Positions 49,691-59,266 of a DNA stretch of 64,000 bases are shown one piece after another. The notes beneath the pieces were generated by a model. That model worked only from the letters and a program-made list of their open reading frames with translations. It was not told the DNA's origin and ran no database searches. Location: positions 62,001-126,000 of the forward strand of contig UQPZ01000005.1 in assembly GCA_900543145.1 (NCBI GenBank), given 5' to 3'. Positions within the stretch are counted from its first letter, which is position 1; each line of letters starts with the position of its first letter. This stretch comes from an uncultured Ruminococcus sp. (GTDB taxonomy: Bacteria > Bacillota > Clostridia > Oscillospirales > Ruminococcaceae). Both the position numbers and the translations under genes were made by a program.

Positions 49691-50242
49691 CTACTTGCTT
49701 GAATCTATATACGACCAGTAGCCTTTAAGATAGATCCCGCCTGAAATAACGGTCAGCACGGCGGATATCCATATAAGTATCTCATTGATAATAAATATAT
49801 CCTTATCAAATCCGCTGTATCCTACCAAAAACATGACTGCAATAAGAGCAAACATTGTAAAGGCGGTTTTGAGCTTTCCCCATATTCCGGCGGCAACTAC
49901 AACGCCTTCGTTTGCAACAACCAGCCTGAGTCCCGATACCATAAATTCTCTTGCCAGAATAATCACGACGGCTGCCGGGTCGATCCAGTCAAGATATGTA
50001 AAGCAGCACAGCGCCGACATTACCAGCATTTTGTCAGCAAGAGGATCGAGAAATTTTCCGAAGGTAGTAACCAGATTATGCTTTCTTGCCAGCTTACCGT
50101 CAAACCAGTCGGTAATTGAAGCAAGCGCAAAAACCCCAAGCGCAATATATATATTATACGGAATAGAGTCTATAAGCAGCGCCGCCATAAAAAGCGGTAT
50201 AAGACAAACCCTGAGTACTGTAAGCTTGTTTGGTAAATTCAT
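49691..50242 (-). CDS. pgsA: CDP-diacylglycerol-glycerol-3-phosphate 3-phosphatidyltransferase
   Basis: The 183-residue membrane enzyme has four to five helices and the CDP-alcohol phosphatidyltransferase motif DWFDGKLARKHNL, then GKFLDPLADK, with all the metal-binding Asp residues. It makes phosphatidylglycerol phosphate. It lies about 108 bp behind rimO, a common pairing in Firmicutes. Confidence 0.94.
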   Translation of the reverse strand: MNLPNKLTVLRVCLIPLFMAALLIDSIPYNIYIALGVFALASITDWFDGKLARKHNLVTTFGKFLDPLADKMLVMSALCCFTYLDWIDPAAVVIILAREFMVSGLRLVVANEGVVVAAGIWGKLKTAFTMFALIAVMFLVGYSGFDKDIFIINEILIWISAVLTVISGGIYLKGYWSYIDSSK

Positions 50243-50350
50243 CTGTCCAATCTTTCCTTTCTATCCTCCGAAGCCTGCCGGCGGATAACAACGACGCTCA
50301 GACGCGCGCCGGAAAACAAATTTAATAAAAGCTGTAAATATCAACTGAAC

Positions 50351-51679
50351 TTATATTCTTGTGCCGATAAGATCGTAATCCAGCGTATCGTCAATATGAA
50401 CGCTGACATAATCGCCCTCACGAAGCTTTGTATCGCTGATAAAGAAGATCTTTCCGTCTATTTCGGGCGCATCGGCAGCGCTTCTGCCGTACCAGCATTC
50501 CGCATAACGGTCAAAGCCCTCAGTAACTACCTCTATAGTTTTGTCCAAAGCCTTTTCATTGAGAGAATCAGAAATAAACATCTGCTCCTCCATTATAAGC
50601 TCTGCCCGTCTTTCACGTATCTTCAGCGGGATCTGATCCTCCATACCGGCAGCCGGAGTTCCCTCCTCTGCGGAATATGCAAAACAGCCGAGCCTGTCAA
50701 AACGCATCTCTCTGACAAATTCGCACAGCTCCTCAAACTGCTCGTCGGTTTCCCCCGGAAATCCTGCGATCAAAGTTGTTCTTAGCGTAATACCAGGTAT
50801 TCTTCTGCGTATTTTCTGAATAAGCGCCGTAAGCGTTTCCCTGTCGCCGTGACGGTTCATTCTTTTGAGTACCTCTTTATTGCAGTGCTGGATCGGAATA
50901 TCAAGATACTTTACAAGCTTTTCCTCTTCGGCTATTGCGTCCAGCAGCTCATCGGTAATTCTTTCGGGATAAGCGTAAAGAGTTCTTATCCACTTCAAGC
51001 CGTCTATCCTGCAAAGCTCTCTTAAAAGCTTAGCAAGCGACGGTTCACCGTATATATCCTCCCCGTAACGGGTCGTATCCTGAGCTACGACTACAAGCTC
51101 TGTAACTCCGTTTTCCGCAAGCCACTTCGCCTCGGAGATAATATCTTCAAGCTTCCTGCTTCTGAAGCGTCCTCTTATAGACGGTATAGCACAGTAAGTA
51201 CAGCAGTTATCGCAGCCCTCGGCTATTTTGATATAAGCGTAAAACGGCTGAGTCGAGATAATCCTGCCGCCCTCAAGACAAAGACCGCATTTATCTCCGA
51301 AATCGGTTATGCTCTCCTGTCTTTCCAGAACCTCCCTGATAATACTGCAAAGCTTATCGTTAGAGCCTATACCGATAACGGCGTCAAGCTCCGGTATCTC
51401 ATTTAGAACCTCTTCACGGTATCTTTCCGCAAGACAGCCGGTGCATATTACCGCCTTTATCCTGCCCTCCTGCTTCAATGTACAGAACTCGAGAATAGTG
51501 TCAATAGCTTCCTGCTTTGCAGATTCGATAAAACCGCAGGTATTGACGATAACCACATCGGAAAGAGCGGCGTCCTGAACGATCTCAAAGCCTTCGCTGC
51601 GGAGGCTGTAAAGCATATGCTCGGCGTCAACCTGATTTTTCGGACATCCAAGGGATACCATTCCAACTCGTACAGACAT
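50351..51679 (-). CDS. rimO: ribosomal protein S12 methylthiotransferase RimO
   Basis: The 442-residue radical-SAM enzyme has an N-terminal UPF0004 domain with three cluster cysteines (SLGCPKNQ, NTCGFIESA, CTGCLAERY), the radical-SAM site CDNCCTYCAIPSIRG and a C-terminal TRAM domain. The GCPKNQVDAE start identifies RimO rather than MiaB. It methylthiolates an Asp of S12. ATG 51679 follows a GGAG site; an in-frame TTG at 51694 is unlikely. Confidence 0.95.
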   Translation of the reverse strand: MSVRVGMVSLGCPKNQVDAEHMLYSLRSEGFEIVQDAALSDVVIVNTCGFIESAKQEAIDTILEFCTLKQEGRIKAVICTGCLAERYREEVLNEIPELDAVIGIGSNDKLCSIIREVLERQESITDFGDKCGLCLEGGRIISTQPFYAYIKIAEGCDNCCTYCAIPSIRGRFRSRKLEDIISEAKWLAENGVTELVVVAQDTTRYGEDIYGEPSLAKLLRELCRIDGLKWIRTLYAYPERITDELLDAIAEEEKLVKYLDIPIQHCNKEVLKRMNRHGDRETLTALIQKIRRRIPGITLRTTLIAGFPGETDEQFEELCEFVREMRFDRLGCFAYSAEEGTPAAGMEDQIPLKIRERRAELIMEEQMFISDSLNEKALDKTIEVVTEGFDRYAECWYGRSAADAPEIDGKIFFISDTKLREGDYVSVHIDDTLDYDLIGTRI

Positions 51680-51754
51680 TAAAACAATCTCCAATCAAAC
51701 CTTAAAACGTTACCGCCGCTGATCTCCGGCGTTTCCTTCAGAATAATCTATTAT

Positions 51755-51783
51755 ATTATCGCACTTTTGATAACAAATGTCAA
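51755..51783 (-). promoter_or_regulatory. promoter of rimO-pgsA
   Basis: TTGACA-N17-GATAAT on the minus strand. Confidence 0.7.
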
Positions 51784-51831
51784 GTGTTTTATGTCGTTTC
51801 ACAAGGAAGTCGATTCTGATTTTTGTTTGAA

Positions 51832-51864
51832 CAGGTATACCTGGTAACTATTTTGTCGGACAAA
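51832..51864. promoter_or_regulatory. two adjacent short palindromes
   Basis: CAGGTATACCTG (51832-51843) is a perfect 12-bp palindrome and TTTGTC-G-GACAAA (51852-51864) follows 8 bp later. They lie between the rimO promoter and the end of the CotH gene and may be protein-binding sites. Confidence 0.3.
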
Positions 51865-51947
51865 TTAGTTTGAACTGTTGTTTTCCTGCTACACGTTAAG
51901 GAAAAGACAGAAAAATTATATTTTTATTACAGCGAAAAAATTTACTG

Positions 51948-53486
51948 TCAAGTTCTGCGATCCAGCCACTGCTCGTCGAGCCAATCTATACGGGAAAGTA
52001 TCCAATTTATCAGCTCATATGAACAGTCTGTCGCCCATTCGTCCGTTTTGTTAAGATCGGACTTGTACTTTTCCAGTATTTGCGTTTCCTCTGAAATACA
52101 GTTTTTAAGCACATCGGAGTTCTTCATTTCAGTCCATTTCTCCCTGACCGAGTTCAGAAACCAATCCTGCTTTATAAGCAGGATAAACCACGGATTTGAA
52201 CGGTCGCCGTACTTGTCGGCAAAGCTCTGGTCACAGAACCCTCCCGCATAGTATTTTCCGTCAGGGGAATCGCTGTACGCCCAATTGAAATCCCACGGCG
52301 ACGTAAAGGTAAGCTTAGGACACCTGCTTTTTTCAGAAAAATCCACGCAGAAATAAAAGCTTCCTTCTCCGCAGTCGTAATCGTGGACTATTTCATATAG
52401 TATATACATATCAACAGCAGATCCGATATCCATAACTGCTCGGACTGTTTCCTCCGCACTTTCATACTGCGACTCTGTCAGGTCGAAGTTTTCATCAAAT
52501 GTCAGGTAATTTCCGTTCTCGCAGGCTTCGTAAACTATTCTGAAAAGATTATCGGCGTATTTGTCTATAAAATCTATCTGATCCTGAGAGTACAGATCGT
52601 TCTTGACCGAATATTCGGCGGGAACGAACTGCCTTGTTTCACCGTTTATATCAGTTACGGCAGCCCCGCAGTAATCCATCGTTATATAGTAATTATCTGT
52701 ATCGGAAGCTGCATAATTATCCATTTCAAGATAATATCCTGTATCTGTCCCCGTATATCCCTCCTCCGGCTCGGTTACGTCAACGCGGTTTTTATTGATC
52801 TGACACTGCTCGCAAAGCAGATATATACCCTGAAACTCCTCGTTTACATATAAATGCACAAGCTGTGAATCCGAACAGAAATACTTTCCGTCCATGATCG
52901 CCCTGCCCATTCTGAATGCTATATCGTTTCTTATAAGATCCCAGTCGGATTTAAGCAGCACCCAGCTCCTGAATTCAGCTCCGCCGTTAAGTCCCAGCAT
53001 ATTTGTTTTTGTATCGAACCTTATTCTATAGGGAACGGTATTATTAAGAATCTGGTTTACATCACCGTAGTATGCGCTGGAATTTCCTCTTACCCTTATC
53101 CCCGCCGAAGCCTCGTCTATAGTCAGCTTATCTTCACAATTGAAAACATCGACAACGCAGGGAATATACTCCTCAAGAGATACTATCTCCTCCGAATCCC
53201 TTGTAGTAACGCTTATTATCGGGATCTTACAGTTTTCCGAAACCTTTTTATTAAAGTCCTGCTTAATAGTTTTATCTATTCCGAATTCCCCGTAGCTTGC
53301 CGGTATCTCGTTTACAGGCTGCTTTGAAGTAACCGGAAGAGTAACTGCGGGTTCAGCGGCAGTCGTTACAGCTGCCGATTTTTCCTGATTCGGTACTGAC
53401 GAGCCGTCAGAGCTTTTTGCACAGCCCGAAAACACAAATACTCCGGCGCATAAGACGCATATCAGCGAAATAAATTTTCTTTTCAT
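51948..53486 (-). CDS. CotH-family lipoprotein
   Basis: The 512-residue protein has a lipoprotein signal (lipobox FSGC, Cys at 22), a Ser/Thr linker and a CotH kinase-like domain: ASAGIRVRGNSSA, PYRIRFDTKTNMLGL, RSWVLLKSDWDLIRND and SPWDFNWAYSDS near the end, the atypical kinase catalytic region. CotH proteins in spores phosphorylate coat proteins; secreted vegetative versions have no assigned target. It is divergent from a second CotH lipoprotein, with a shared 400-bp upstream region. Confidence 0.88.
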   Translation of the reverse strand: MKRKFISLICVLCAGVFVFSGCAKSSDGSSVPNQEKSAAVTTAAEPAVTLPVTSKQPVNEIPASYGEFGIDKTIKQDFNKKVSENCKIPIISVTTRDSEEIVSLEEYIPCVVDVFNCEDKLTIDEASAGIRVRGNSSAYYGDVNQILNNTVPYRIRFDTKTNMLGLNGGAEFRSWVLLKSDWDLIRNDIAFRMGRAIMDGKYFCSDSQLVHLYVNEEFQGIYLLCEQCQINKNRVDVTEPEEGYTGTDTGYYLEMDNYAASDTDNYYITMDYCGAAVTDINGETRQFVPAEYSVKNDLYSQDQIDFIDKYADNLFRIVYEACENGNYLTFDENFDLTESQYESAEETVRAVMDIGSAVDMYILYEIVHDYDCGEGSFYFCVDFSEKSRCPKLTFTSPWDFNWAYSDSPDGKYYAGGFCDQSFADKYGDRSNPWFILLIKQDWFLNSVREKWTEMKNSDVLKNCISEETQILEKYKSDLNKTDEWATDCSYELINWILSRIDWLDEQWLDRRT

Positions 53487-53533
53487 CAGTAAGCACTCCT
53501 CAACTAATTTATGACCGTTTATCAGCTGTGAAT

Positions 53534-53562
53534 ATTATAACTCGGCTTACACCGTTTGTCAA
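53534..53562 (-). promoter_or_regulatory. promoter of the 51948 CotH gene
   Basis: TTGACA-N17-TATAAT on the minus strand. The rest of 53563-53875 is AT-rich and holds a possible plus-strand -10 (TATAAT, 53797-53802) but no gene. Confidence 0.75.
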
Positions 53563-53887
53563 TTGAATAAACATATTATAAAATAAATTTCTCAATAGTC
53601 ACATTTATTTATGGCTTGATTTGTAAAAAGTGCTGATTCGCCATAAAAAGGCATTATTATGTATAAACATAAAATTTTTATTCCAAAGGCGCAATTTTGT
53701 ACGATCCAATTAAAAACTCGTATAAATCTATTATAAATAATATTATATGTTAAATTAGAAGTATTATCTGTTATTCATTTTTTCTTGTTAATAAGCTATA
53801 ATTATTTAGCGTAAAGAGGTTATTATTTTATTAACCTTGCATAAATTGTAAAAAATCAGCTTATAAACGAAAGGAATGAAATATATT

Positions 53888-55822
53888 ATGAATCTAAGAA
53901 AACCGCTGTATATACTGACTGCCGCAGTATTGCTTGCAGGTTGCAGCAGCACGGACAAAGGCTCGTCTGCGGTTCAGACGGACAGCTCTGAAAGTGTAAT
54001 CGTTTCCGAGGGCGGAACTGAAATCAAGCTCAACGACAGCGAGGTCACTTTTTCATCTCAAAGCGGAATTTATCCGGAGACCTTTAAGCTTGAGCTTTCC
54101 TGTGAAAACGCAAAGGCTGTTTACTATACTACAGACGGAAGCGATCCCAGAACAAGCGATACCAGAATAAAATATACCGAACCTGTGGAAATAGCAGACC
54201 GCAAAAACGATGAAAATACAATTTCCTCCGTTGATCCCCTCCTGTTTACGGGAAGCTATTCAAAGTATCTGTATAAAAAGAAAGCCTTTGAAACTACCGT
54301 AACGGCGCCTGAAAACTCGGCTGTGGACAAATGTACGGTAGTAAGAGCCGCCGCCGAAGCTGAGGACGGATCATATTCACAGGCCTTTACAGGCACCTTT
54401 TACATAGGTTCAGCCGAGGAGCATATCCAGGGACTCAAGGAAAGCTGCGAGGCTATGGGAACTGAGCTTGCCGTAATAAGCATAAGCATGGATCAAGACG
54501 ATCTATTTGACAGCGAAAAGGGCATTTATGTAAAGGGAGATATTTTTGACAAAGCCTTTGAGGAATACCTTGAAAGCGGAGAAAAAATAGACGGCGAAAC
54601 CGCCCGCCGGCTTGACGCCAATTACAAGCAGAAAGGCAGGGACTGGGAACGCAGCTGTCATATAGACTTTTTTGAATTCGGCACAGACAGCGCCGAGCTG
54701 ACCCTGTCACAGGACTGCGGAATAAGGATACAGGGAAACTATTCACGCTCCGATCTTCAGAAGGGCTTCCGGCTTTTCGCCCGCAGAGATTACGGCGACA
54801 ATAAGTTCAGGTATCCTGTTTTCGGAGAAGAACTTAAAAGCTCCTCAGGAAAAACTATCGACAGCTTTAAGACGCTTGTACTCCGTGCCGGAGGAAACTG
54901 TGCGTTTACCGCGAAATTCAATGATACATACTGGCAGGAGCTTGTAAGCAGTCTGGACTGTACGACTAAAGCCTCGCGTCCGTGCGTAGTTTATCTCAAC
55001 GGAGAATACTGGGGACTTTATGTTCTTGAAGAAGATTACTCAGACAACTACTTTGAGGATCATTACGGAGTAGTAAAAGAGAACATTGCGGTTTACAAAG
55101 GCGACGCAGAAAGTCTTAAACTCGGATATGCCCTTGATGAAGGAACTCTGCCTGAGGGTGAAACTGACGAAAGATACTTTTTTAACGAGCTGAACGACTT
55201 TTTCAAAAATCATAAGGATCTGACACAACAGAGCGATTATGAGGAATTTTCCAAGCTTGTTGATATTGAAAGCGCAAGAGATTATTTCCTGGCTGAAATA
55301 TGGATAAACAATAAGTGGGACTGGCCGGGCAAGAACTGGTCTATGTGGAAAACGACAGAGACCGACTCTTCCAATGAATATGCCGACGGCAGATGGCGGT
55401 TTATGTTCTACGATATGGAATTCGGAGGAGTAAGCGGAGAAAGCGACGCTTATGCAAATACCGTTAAAGACGACAATTACAAGCCGCAGGGGCTTCTGGA
55501 TAAGAGCACTAACAATCCTGCCGTGCTCTGCTACGCTTATCTTATGACAAACGAGGATTTCAGAAACGACTTCAATTCACGGCTTCTGGAAATGTCGGAG
55601 GGCGTCTTTGAAAAGGATAACGCAATTAAGCTGCTTGACAGCTATACAGCTGCTTACGAACCGCTTTTCGATCAGTTTTTTGACAGGTATCCCGGCTCGG
55701 GAAGTACCGATAATGCAGTAAACGGAGGCTACGCTTCTGTTGCCTGCATAAGGGATTTCCTGAACAAGCGTGGAGATAATATCCAAAAGATAACAGATTG
55801 GATAAACGAGCAGTATTCGTAA
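53888..55822 (+). CDS. CotH-family lipoprotein with chitobiase-type domain
   Basis: The 644-residue protein has a lipoprotein signal (LAGC), a chitobiase/beta-hexosaminidase C-terminal-type beta domain (about 45-180; SGIYPETFKLELS, YYTTDGSDPR) and a CotH domain with CGIRIQGNYSR, LVLRAGGN, YLNGEYWGLYVLEEDYSD and WRFMFYDMEFGG. Surface location is expected. ATG 53888 is preferred because AAAGGA directly abuts the ATG at 53876. It heads a unit with the VTC and DUF4956 genes. Confidence 0.87.
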   Translation: MNLRKPLYILTAAVLLAGCSSTDKGSSAVQTDSSESVIVSEGGTEIKLNDSEVTFSSQSGIYPETFKLELSCENAKAVYYTTDGSDPRTSDTRIKYTEPVEIADRKNDENTISSVDPLLFTGSYSKYLYKKKAFETTVTAPENSAVDKCTVVRAAAEAEDGSYSQAFTGTFYIGSAEEHIQGLKESCEAMGTELAVISISMDQDDLFDSEKGIYVKGDIFDKAFEEYLESGEKIDGETARRLDANYKQKGRDWERSCHIDFFEFGTDSAELTLSQDCGIRIQGNYSRSDLQKGFRLFARRDYGDNKFRYPVFGEELKSSSGKTIDSFKTLVLRAGGNCAFTAKFNDTYWQELVSSLDCTTKASRPCVVYLNGEYWGLYVLEEDYSDNYFEDHYGVVKENIAVYKGDAESLKLGYALDEGTLPEGETDERYFFNELNDFFKNHKDLTQQSDYEEFSKLVDIESARDYFLAEIWINNKWDWPGKNWSMWKTTETDSSNEYADGRWRFMFYDMEFGGVSGESDAYANTVKDDNYKPQGLLDKSTNNPAVLCYAYLMTNEDFRNDFNSRLLEMSEGVFEKDNAIKLLDSYTAAYEPLFDQFFDRYPGSGSTDNAVNGGYASVACIRDFLNKRGDNIQKITDWINEQYS

Positions 55823-55849
55823 ACAAACAGGAATGTTCAGAAAGGAGAA

Positions 55850-55870
55850 ACGCTCTGTAAAAAAGAGCGT
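55850..55870 (+). promoter_or_regulatory. hairpin between ribosome site and VTC start
   Basis: ACGCTCT-N7-AGAGCGT lies between AAAGGAG (55841-55847) and the ATG at 55882. Folding would bring the ribosome site closer to the start codon. Confidence 0.4.
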
Positions 55871-55881
55871 GTTATATAAAA

Positions 55882-56601
55882 ATGGCGCAGTACCAAAGCG
55901 TTTTTAAGCGCTATGAGCTAAAATACAGGCTGAGGGGCAGTCAGTATGCAGATTTTCTGTAGGCTGTTTCAGCTCTTATGACGGCGGACTGTTACGGAAG
56001 AACGACGATCTGCAACATATATTTTGACACTCCCGATTTCAGGCTTATAAGAGCTTCCCTCGAAAAACCGATATACAAGGAAAAATTAAGGCTGCGCACT
56101 TACGGAGTGCCAAACGAAGCTTCTCCGTCCTTTGCGGAGCTGAAGAAAAAATACAAGGGGATCGTATATAAGCGAAGAATATCCCTCCCCTACCGAGAGG
56201 CCTACGGCTGGCTCGTAAACGGAGGACCTCCGCCTGAAGATCAGGTCGCAGAAGAAATACAAAAATTCATTGAATTTTACGGGCGTCTTATTCCTGCGGG
56301 CGCGCTCTTTTATGACCGAACCTCATATATAGGAAATGAAGATCCTTCGCTCAGACTTACGATAGACGAAAACGTCAGATGGCGGGCCGAAAATTCAAGT
56401 CTTACCGAAGGGGATCATGGAAAAAGCCTCTTCGGAAACAGCGAATACATAATGGAAATAAAAATACCCGATTCAATGCCGCTCTGGCTGTCGCATATTC
56501 TGGATAAGCTGAAAATTTATCCGGAATCATGCTCGAAATACGGAACGGCTTATATATCAATGCTAAAAAGTAATACCAAAGGAGTAAATTTAAATGTCTG
56601 A
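55882..56601 (+). CDS. VTC-domain protein interrupted by an in-frame TAG
   Basis: From ATG 55882 the frame reads MAQYQSVFKRYELKYRLRGS, the standard N-terminus of bacterial VTC (polyphosphate polymerase-type) proteins, but codon 27 is TAG (55960-55962). After it the same frame continues without a break to 56601 with CNIYFDTPDF, KLRLRTYG, ELKKKYKG and IMEIKIPD, so only one codon is wrong. Restart at ATG 55978 has no ribosome site and would lose the first basic strand. It overlaps DUF4956 by 8 bases. It is either a recent nonsense mutation, a sequencing error, or suppressed. Confidence 0.82.
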
Positions 56602-57268
56602 TTTGTTTTTAAGCATAATAAAGAACGGCCTGACCGCCGGAAGCTTTCTGATATGCACTGCCTTTTCACTTATACTCGGTCTTATTATGGCGTTTGCTTA
56701 TTCAAGAAAAACGAGGTATACCCAAAGCTTTCTTCTTACGCTGGTCATACTTCCCGCCGCAGTACAGACGGTAATAATGCTTGTTAACGGCAACGTAGGT
56801 ACTGGTATTGCAGTAGCCGGAGCGTTTACTCTGGTAAGATTCCGTTCCGTTCCCGGCAGCGCAAAGGAGATCTCAGCAATATTCATGGCAATGGCGGCAG
56901 GTCTCGCCTGCGGAACGGGCTATGTCGGAATAGCGTCGCTGTTCACTGTAATTATGTGTGCAGTTATGCTGATAACCGCATATACCAAATTCGGTACGCC
57001 TAAAGCCGAGGAAAGAAATCTTAAGATCACTATCCCGGAGAGTCTTGACTACAGCAGTATATTCGATGAAATATTTGCCGGATATACAAGCGCACACGAG
57101 TTGATAAACGTTAAAACCGCCAACCTCGGCAGTCTTTACAAGCTTGATTATATGATAGTTATGAAGGATCCTTTAAAAGAAAAGGAAATGATCGACAAAA
57201 TAAGATGTTTAAACGGCAATCTTGAGATCAGCTGCGGAAGACCAGTAAGCAGCGAAGCTTCACTTTAA
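56594..57268 (+). CDS. DUF4956 membrane protein
   Basis: The 224-residue protein has four transmembrane helices in the first 135 residues, with the conserved GTGIAVAGAFTLVRFRSVPG loop, and a cytoplasmic C-terminal domain. DUF4956 genes accompany VTC and CotH genes in many Clostridia. The partner role in polyphosphate or envelope modification is suggested only by context. Its start lies inside the VTC end with GGAG upstream, so the two are translationally coupled. Confidence 0.87.
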   Translation: MSDLFLSIIKNGLTAGSFLICTAFSLILGLIMAFAYSRKTRYTQSFLLTLVILPAAVQTVIMLVNGNVGTGIAVAGAFTLVRFRSVPGSAKEISAIFMAMAAGLACGTGYVGIASLFTVIMCAVMLITAYTKFGTPKAEERNLKITIPESLDYSSIFDEIFAGYTSAHELINVKTANLGSLYKLDYMIVMKDPLKEKEMIDKIRCLNGNLEISCGRPVSSEASL

Positions 57269-57273
57269 AAATC

Positions 57274-57312
57274 AACCGCTTTCTGAAAAAATTCAGAAAG
57301 CGGTTTTTTTTA
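57274..57312 (+). terminator. terminator of the CotH-VTC-DUF4956 unit
   Basis: A perfect 14-bp stem (AACCGCTTTCTGAA with its complement) with a 4-nt loop is followed by seven or more T. The 57313-57538 stretch shows no gene; a weak inverted repeat (57482-57488 with 57522-57528) may end phoR. Confidence 0.85.
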
Positions 57313-57538
57313 TTATCGTACTATGTTTCAGATAAAACAGCATTTATCTTTTTGATATATCTGCTATATTGCTTTCCGTTCAATGTGCTATTTTGTACAG
57401 AATGTATTTGATCCTACTAATATCGTTTACAGCGATTGATTAATACTTTAAGGTATGCAATAATATTTATTTTACGATAAAATGATCCCCTTACCGCTAG
57501 ACAATATGCTCTGGAATAAGAGGATCATATTTTATAAT

Positions 57539-59230
57539 TTAAGTCAATGGAATAGCAACGGTTATCTCCGTTCCCTTTCCTAAACTGCTGGTGATAGAGA
57601 TCTCTCCGTTATGATATGCAACTATATGCTTTACTATTGAAAGTCCAAGACCCGTTCCGCCCGTCTGCTTTGATCGGCTTTTATCAACGCGGTAAAATCT
57701 TTCAAATACTCTTTCCCTATCCCTGTCGGCTATTCCTATCCCGTTATCTCTTACGGTAATAACAGCGTTGTCACCTTTTCTTGAAACCTCTACCCATACG
57801 GAACCGCCGTCATTATTGTATTTGACCGCATTATCCATAAGATTGAGAAGAAGCTCCGTCATATAGCTCTGATTTCCCTTGATAACTACATTATCACCCT
57901 TAACAAATACCGAAACCTTATGATTATACGCTTTATTCTGCAATATCTCCTCAACGTCCTGAGCAGTATGAAGAATATCGACCTCGTCGCTTTCGCTGTT
58001 GGCATGCTCCTCAATTTCCGACAGCCTGATAATATCGTTTATAAGATACAGCAGACGCTCGGCTTCCCTATAGATAGTTCCGCCGTATTTCTTAATATCT
58101 TCAGAACCGGTAATGATCCCGCCCTCCATCATTTCTCCGAAGCCCTTGATAGTAGTAAGAGGCGTTTTCAGCTCATGAGATACATTTGCTGAGAAATCAT
58201 GTCTTATCTGTTCGCTCTTTATGCTTTCAGTAACGTCCGCCATAAGAATAATAATTCCGTAATCTCCGTTAAAGGCAGACTTATTTATAAACGTTCTGAA
58301 ATAACGGTTCTTAACTGTAACTACACCGCTTGCCGAATCGCTTTCATCAAGCTTTTCAAGCAGCTCCATCAGTTCCTTATTGACCGTGAGATGAGTCAGC
58401 TTTTCATGTGAATGAGGGTCAAAATGCGGATTAAGAAGCTTAACTGCGCTTCTGTTTACCGAAAGCACTGTATGATCGGAATCCAGCAGTATCATTGCCT
58501 CCACCATATTGTCAGTAATAAGAGTTATCTTTTCCTTTTCACGTTTTAGCTTTGCAACGTTTTTGGAGATCCTCTTCATAAGCAGGTCGGCGTTTTTGAT
58601 TATAGGCTTAAGTTCTTCATAGGGTGTATCCAGACCTCCGAGTCCGTCGCCGTTTATATCAAACTGGGTAACCAGTCTGTTTATAGGCTTTATAAGACTT
58701 TCCGACAACTTGATTGAAATGATCGTTGTTACAACAAAAATTCCCCCTGCAGCGCAGATTATTATCGGAATTACTGAAATAAAAATTGAAAGAAGATTGC
58801 TTCTTTCCCTAGCAAATCTTAAAACTCCCTCATCGTATTTTACTGCGTAATAATAAACAGTTTTGTCAAGGGTTTCAGAGAATCTTGTCGACTCTCCCAT
58901 TCCCTCCTCCAGAGCCTGTTTTATCTCTTTACGATCAAGATGATTTTCCATTTCAGCCGGCTCTGCTTGATTATCATATAAAACATCGCCGTAATTATCA
59001 ACATAAGTCAGTCTTACGTTATAATCCAAAGCATTTTTAAGACTTGCGTCAAGCTCAGAAAGATCCGCATTTTCCCCAATACTCTGAACAGCTATGTCAG
59101 CGGCGGCTTTAAGCTCGTCCTGAGCTGCGCTTTTATAGAAAGAATAGCTTATTCTGCCGATTATCAGCGAAAATAAAGACAGAGAAACCGCAACAACAGC
59201 AGTCATGACCCTGAAAATTTTTTTCTGCAT
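57539..59230 (-). CDS. phoR: sensor histidine kinase PhoR
   Basis: The 563-residue protein has two transmembrane helices (about 8-30 and 148-172) around an extracytoplasmic sensor, a HAMP-like region, a PAS domain, HisKA (FSANVSHELKTPLTTIKG, phospho-His) and HATPase (NLMDNAVKYNNDGG, GGTGLGLSIVKH). It should phosphorylate the response regulator 36 bp upstream under phosphate limitation. Position in a Pho block supports the PhoR name. It has a strong GGGGAGG site. Confidence 0.9.
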   Translation of the reverse strand: MQKKIFRVMTAVVAVSLSLFSLIIGRISYSFYKSAAQDELKAAADIAVQSIGENADLSELDASLKNALDYNVRLTYVDNYGDVLYDNQAEPAEMENHLDRKEIKQALEEGMGESTRFSETLDKTVYYYAVKYDEGVLRFARERSNLLSIFISVIPIIICAAGGIFVVTTIISIKLSESLIKPINRLVTQFDINGDGLGGLDTPYEELKPIIKNADLLMKRISKNVAKLKREKEKITLITDNMVEAMILLDSDHTVLSVNRSAVKLLNPHFDPHSHEKLTHLTVNKELMELLEKLDESDSASGVVTVKNRYFRTFINKSAFNGDYGIIILMADVTESIKSEQIRHDFSANVSHELKTPLTTIKGFGEMMEGGIITGSEDIKKYGGTIYREAERLLYLINDIIRLSEIEEHANSESDEVDILHTAQDVEEILQNKAYNHKVSVFVKGDNVVIKGNQSYMTELLLNLMDNAVKYNNDGGSVWVEVSRKGDNAVITVRDNGIGIADRDRERVFERFYRVDKSRSKQTGGTGLGLSIVKHIVAYHNGEISITSSLGKGTEITVAIPLT

Positions 59231-59266
59231 TGCCCTTAGCCTCCCCGCTGTAAATTCAAAGCTTTG

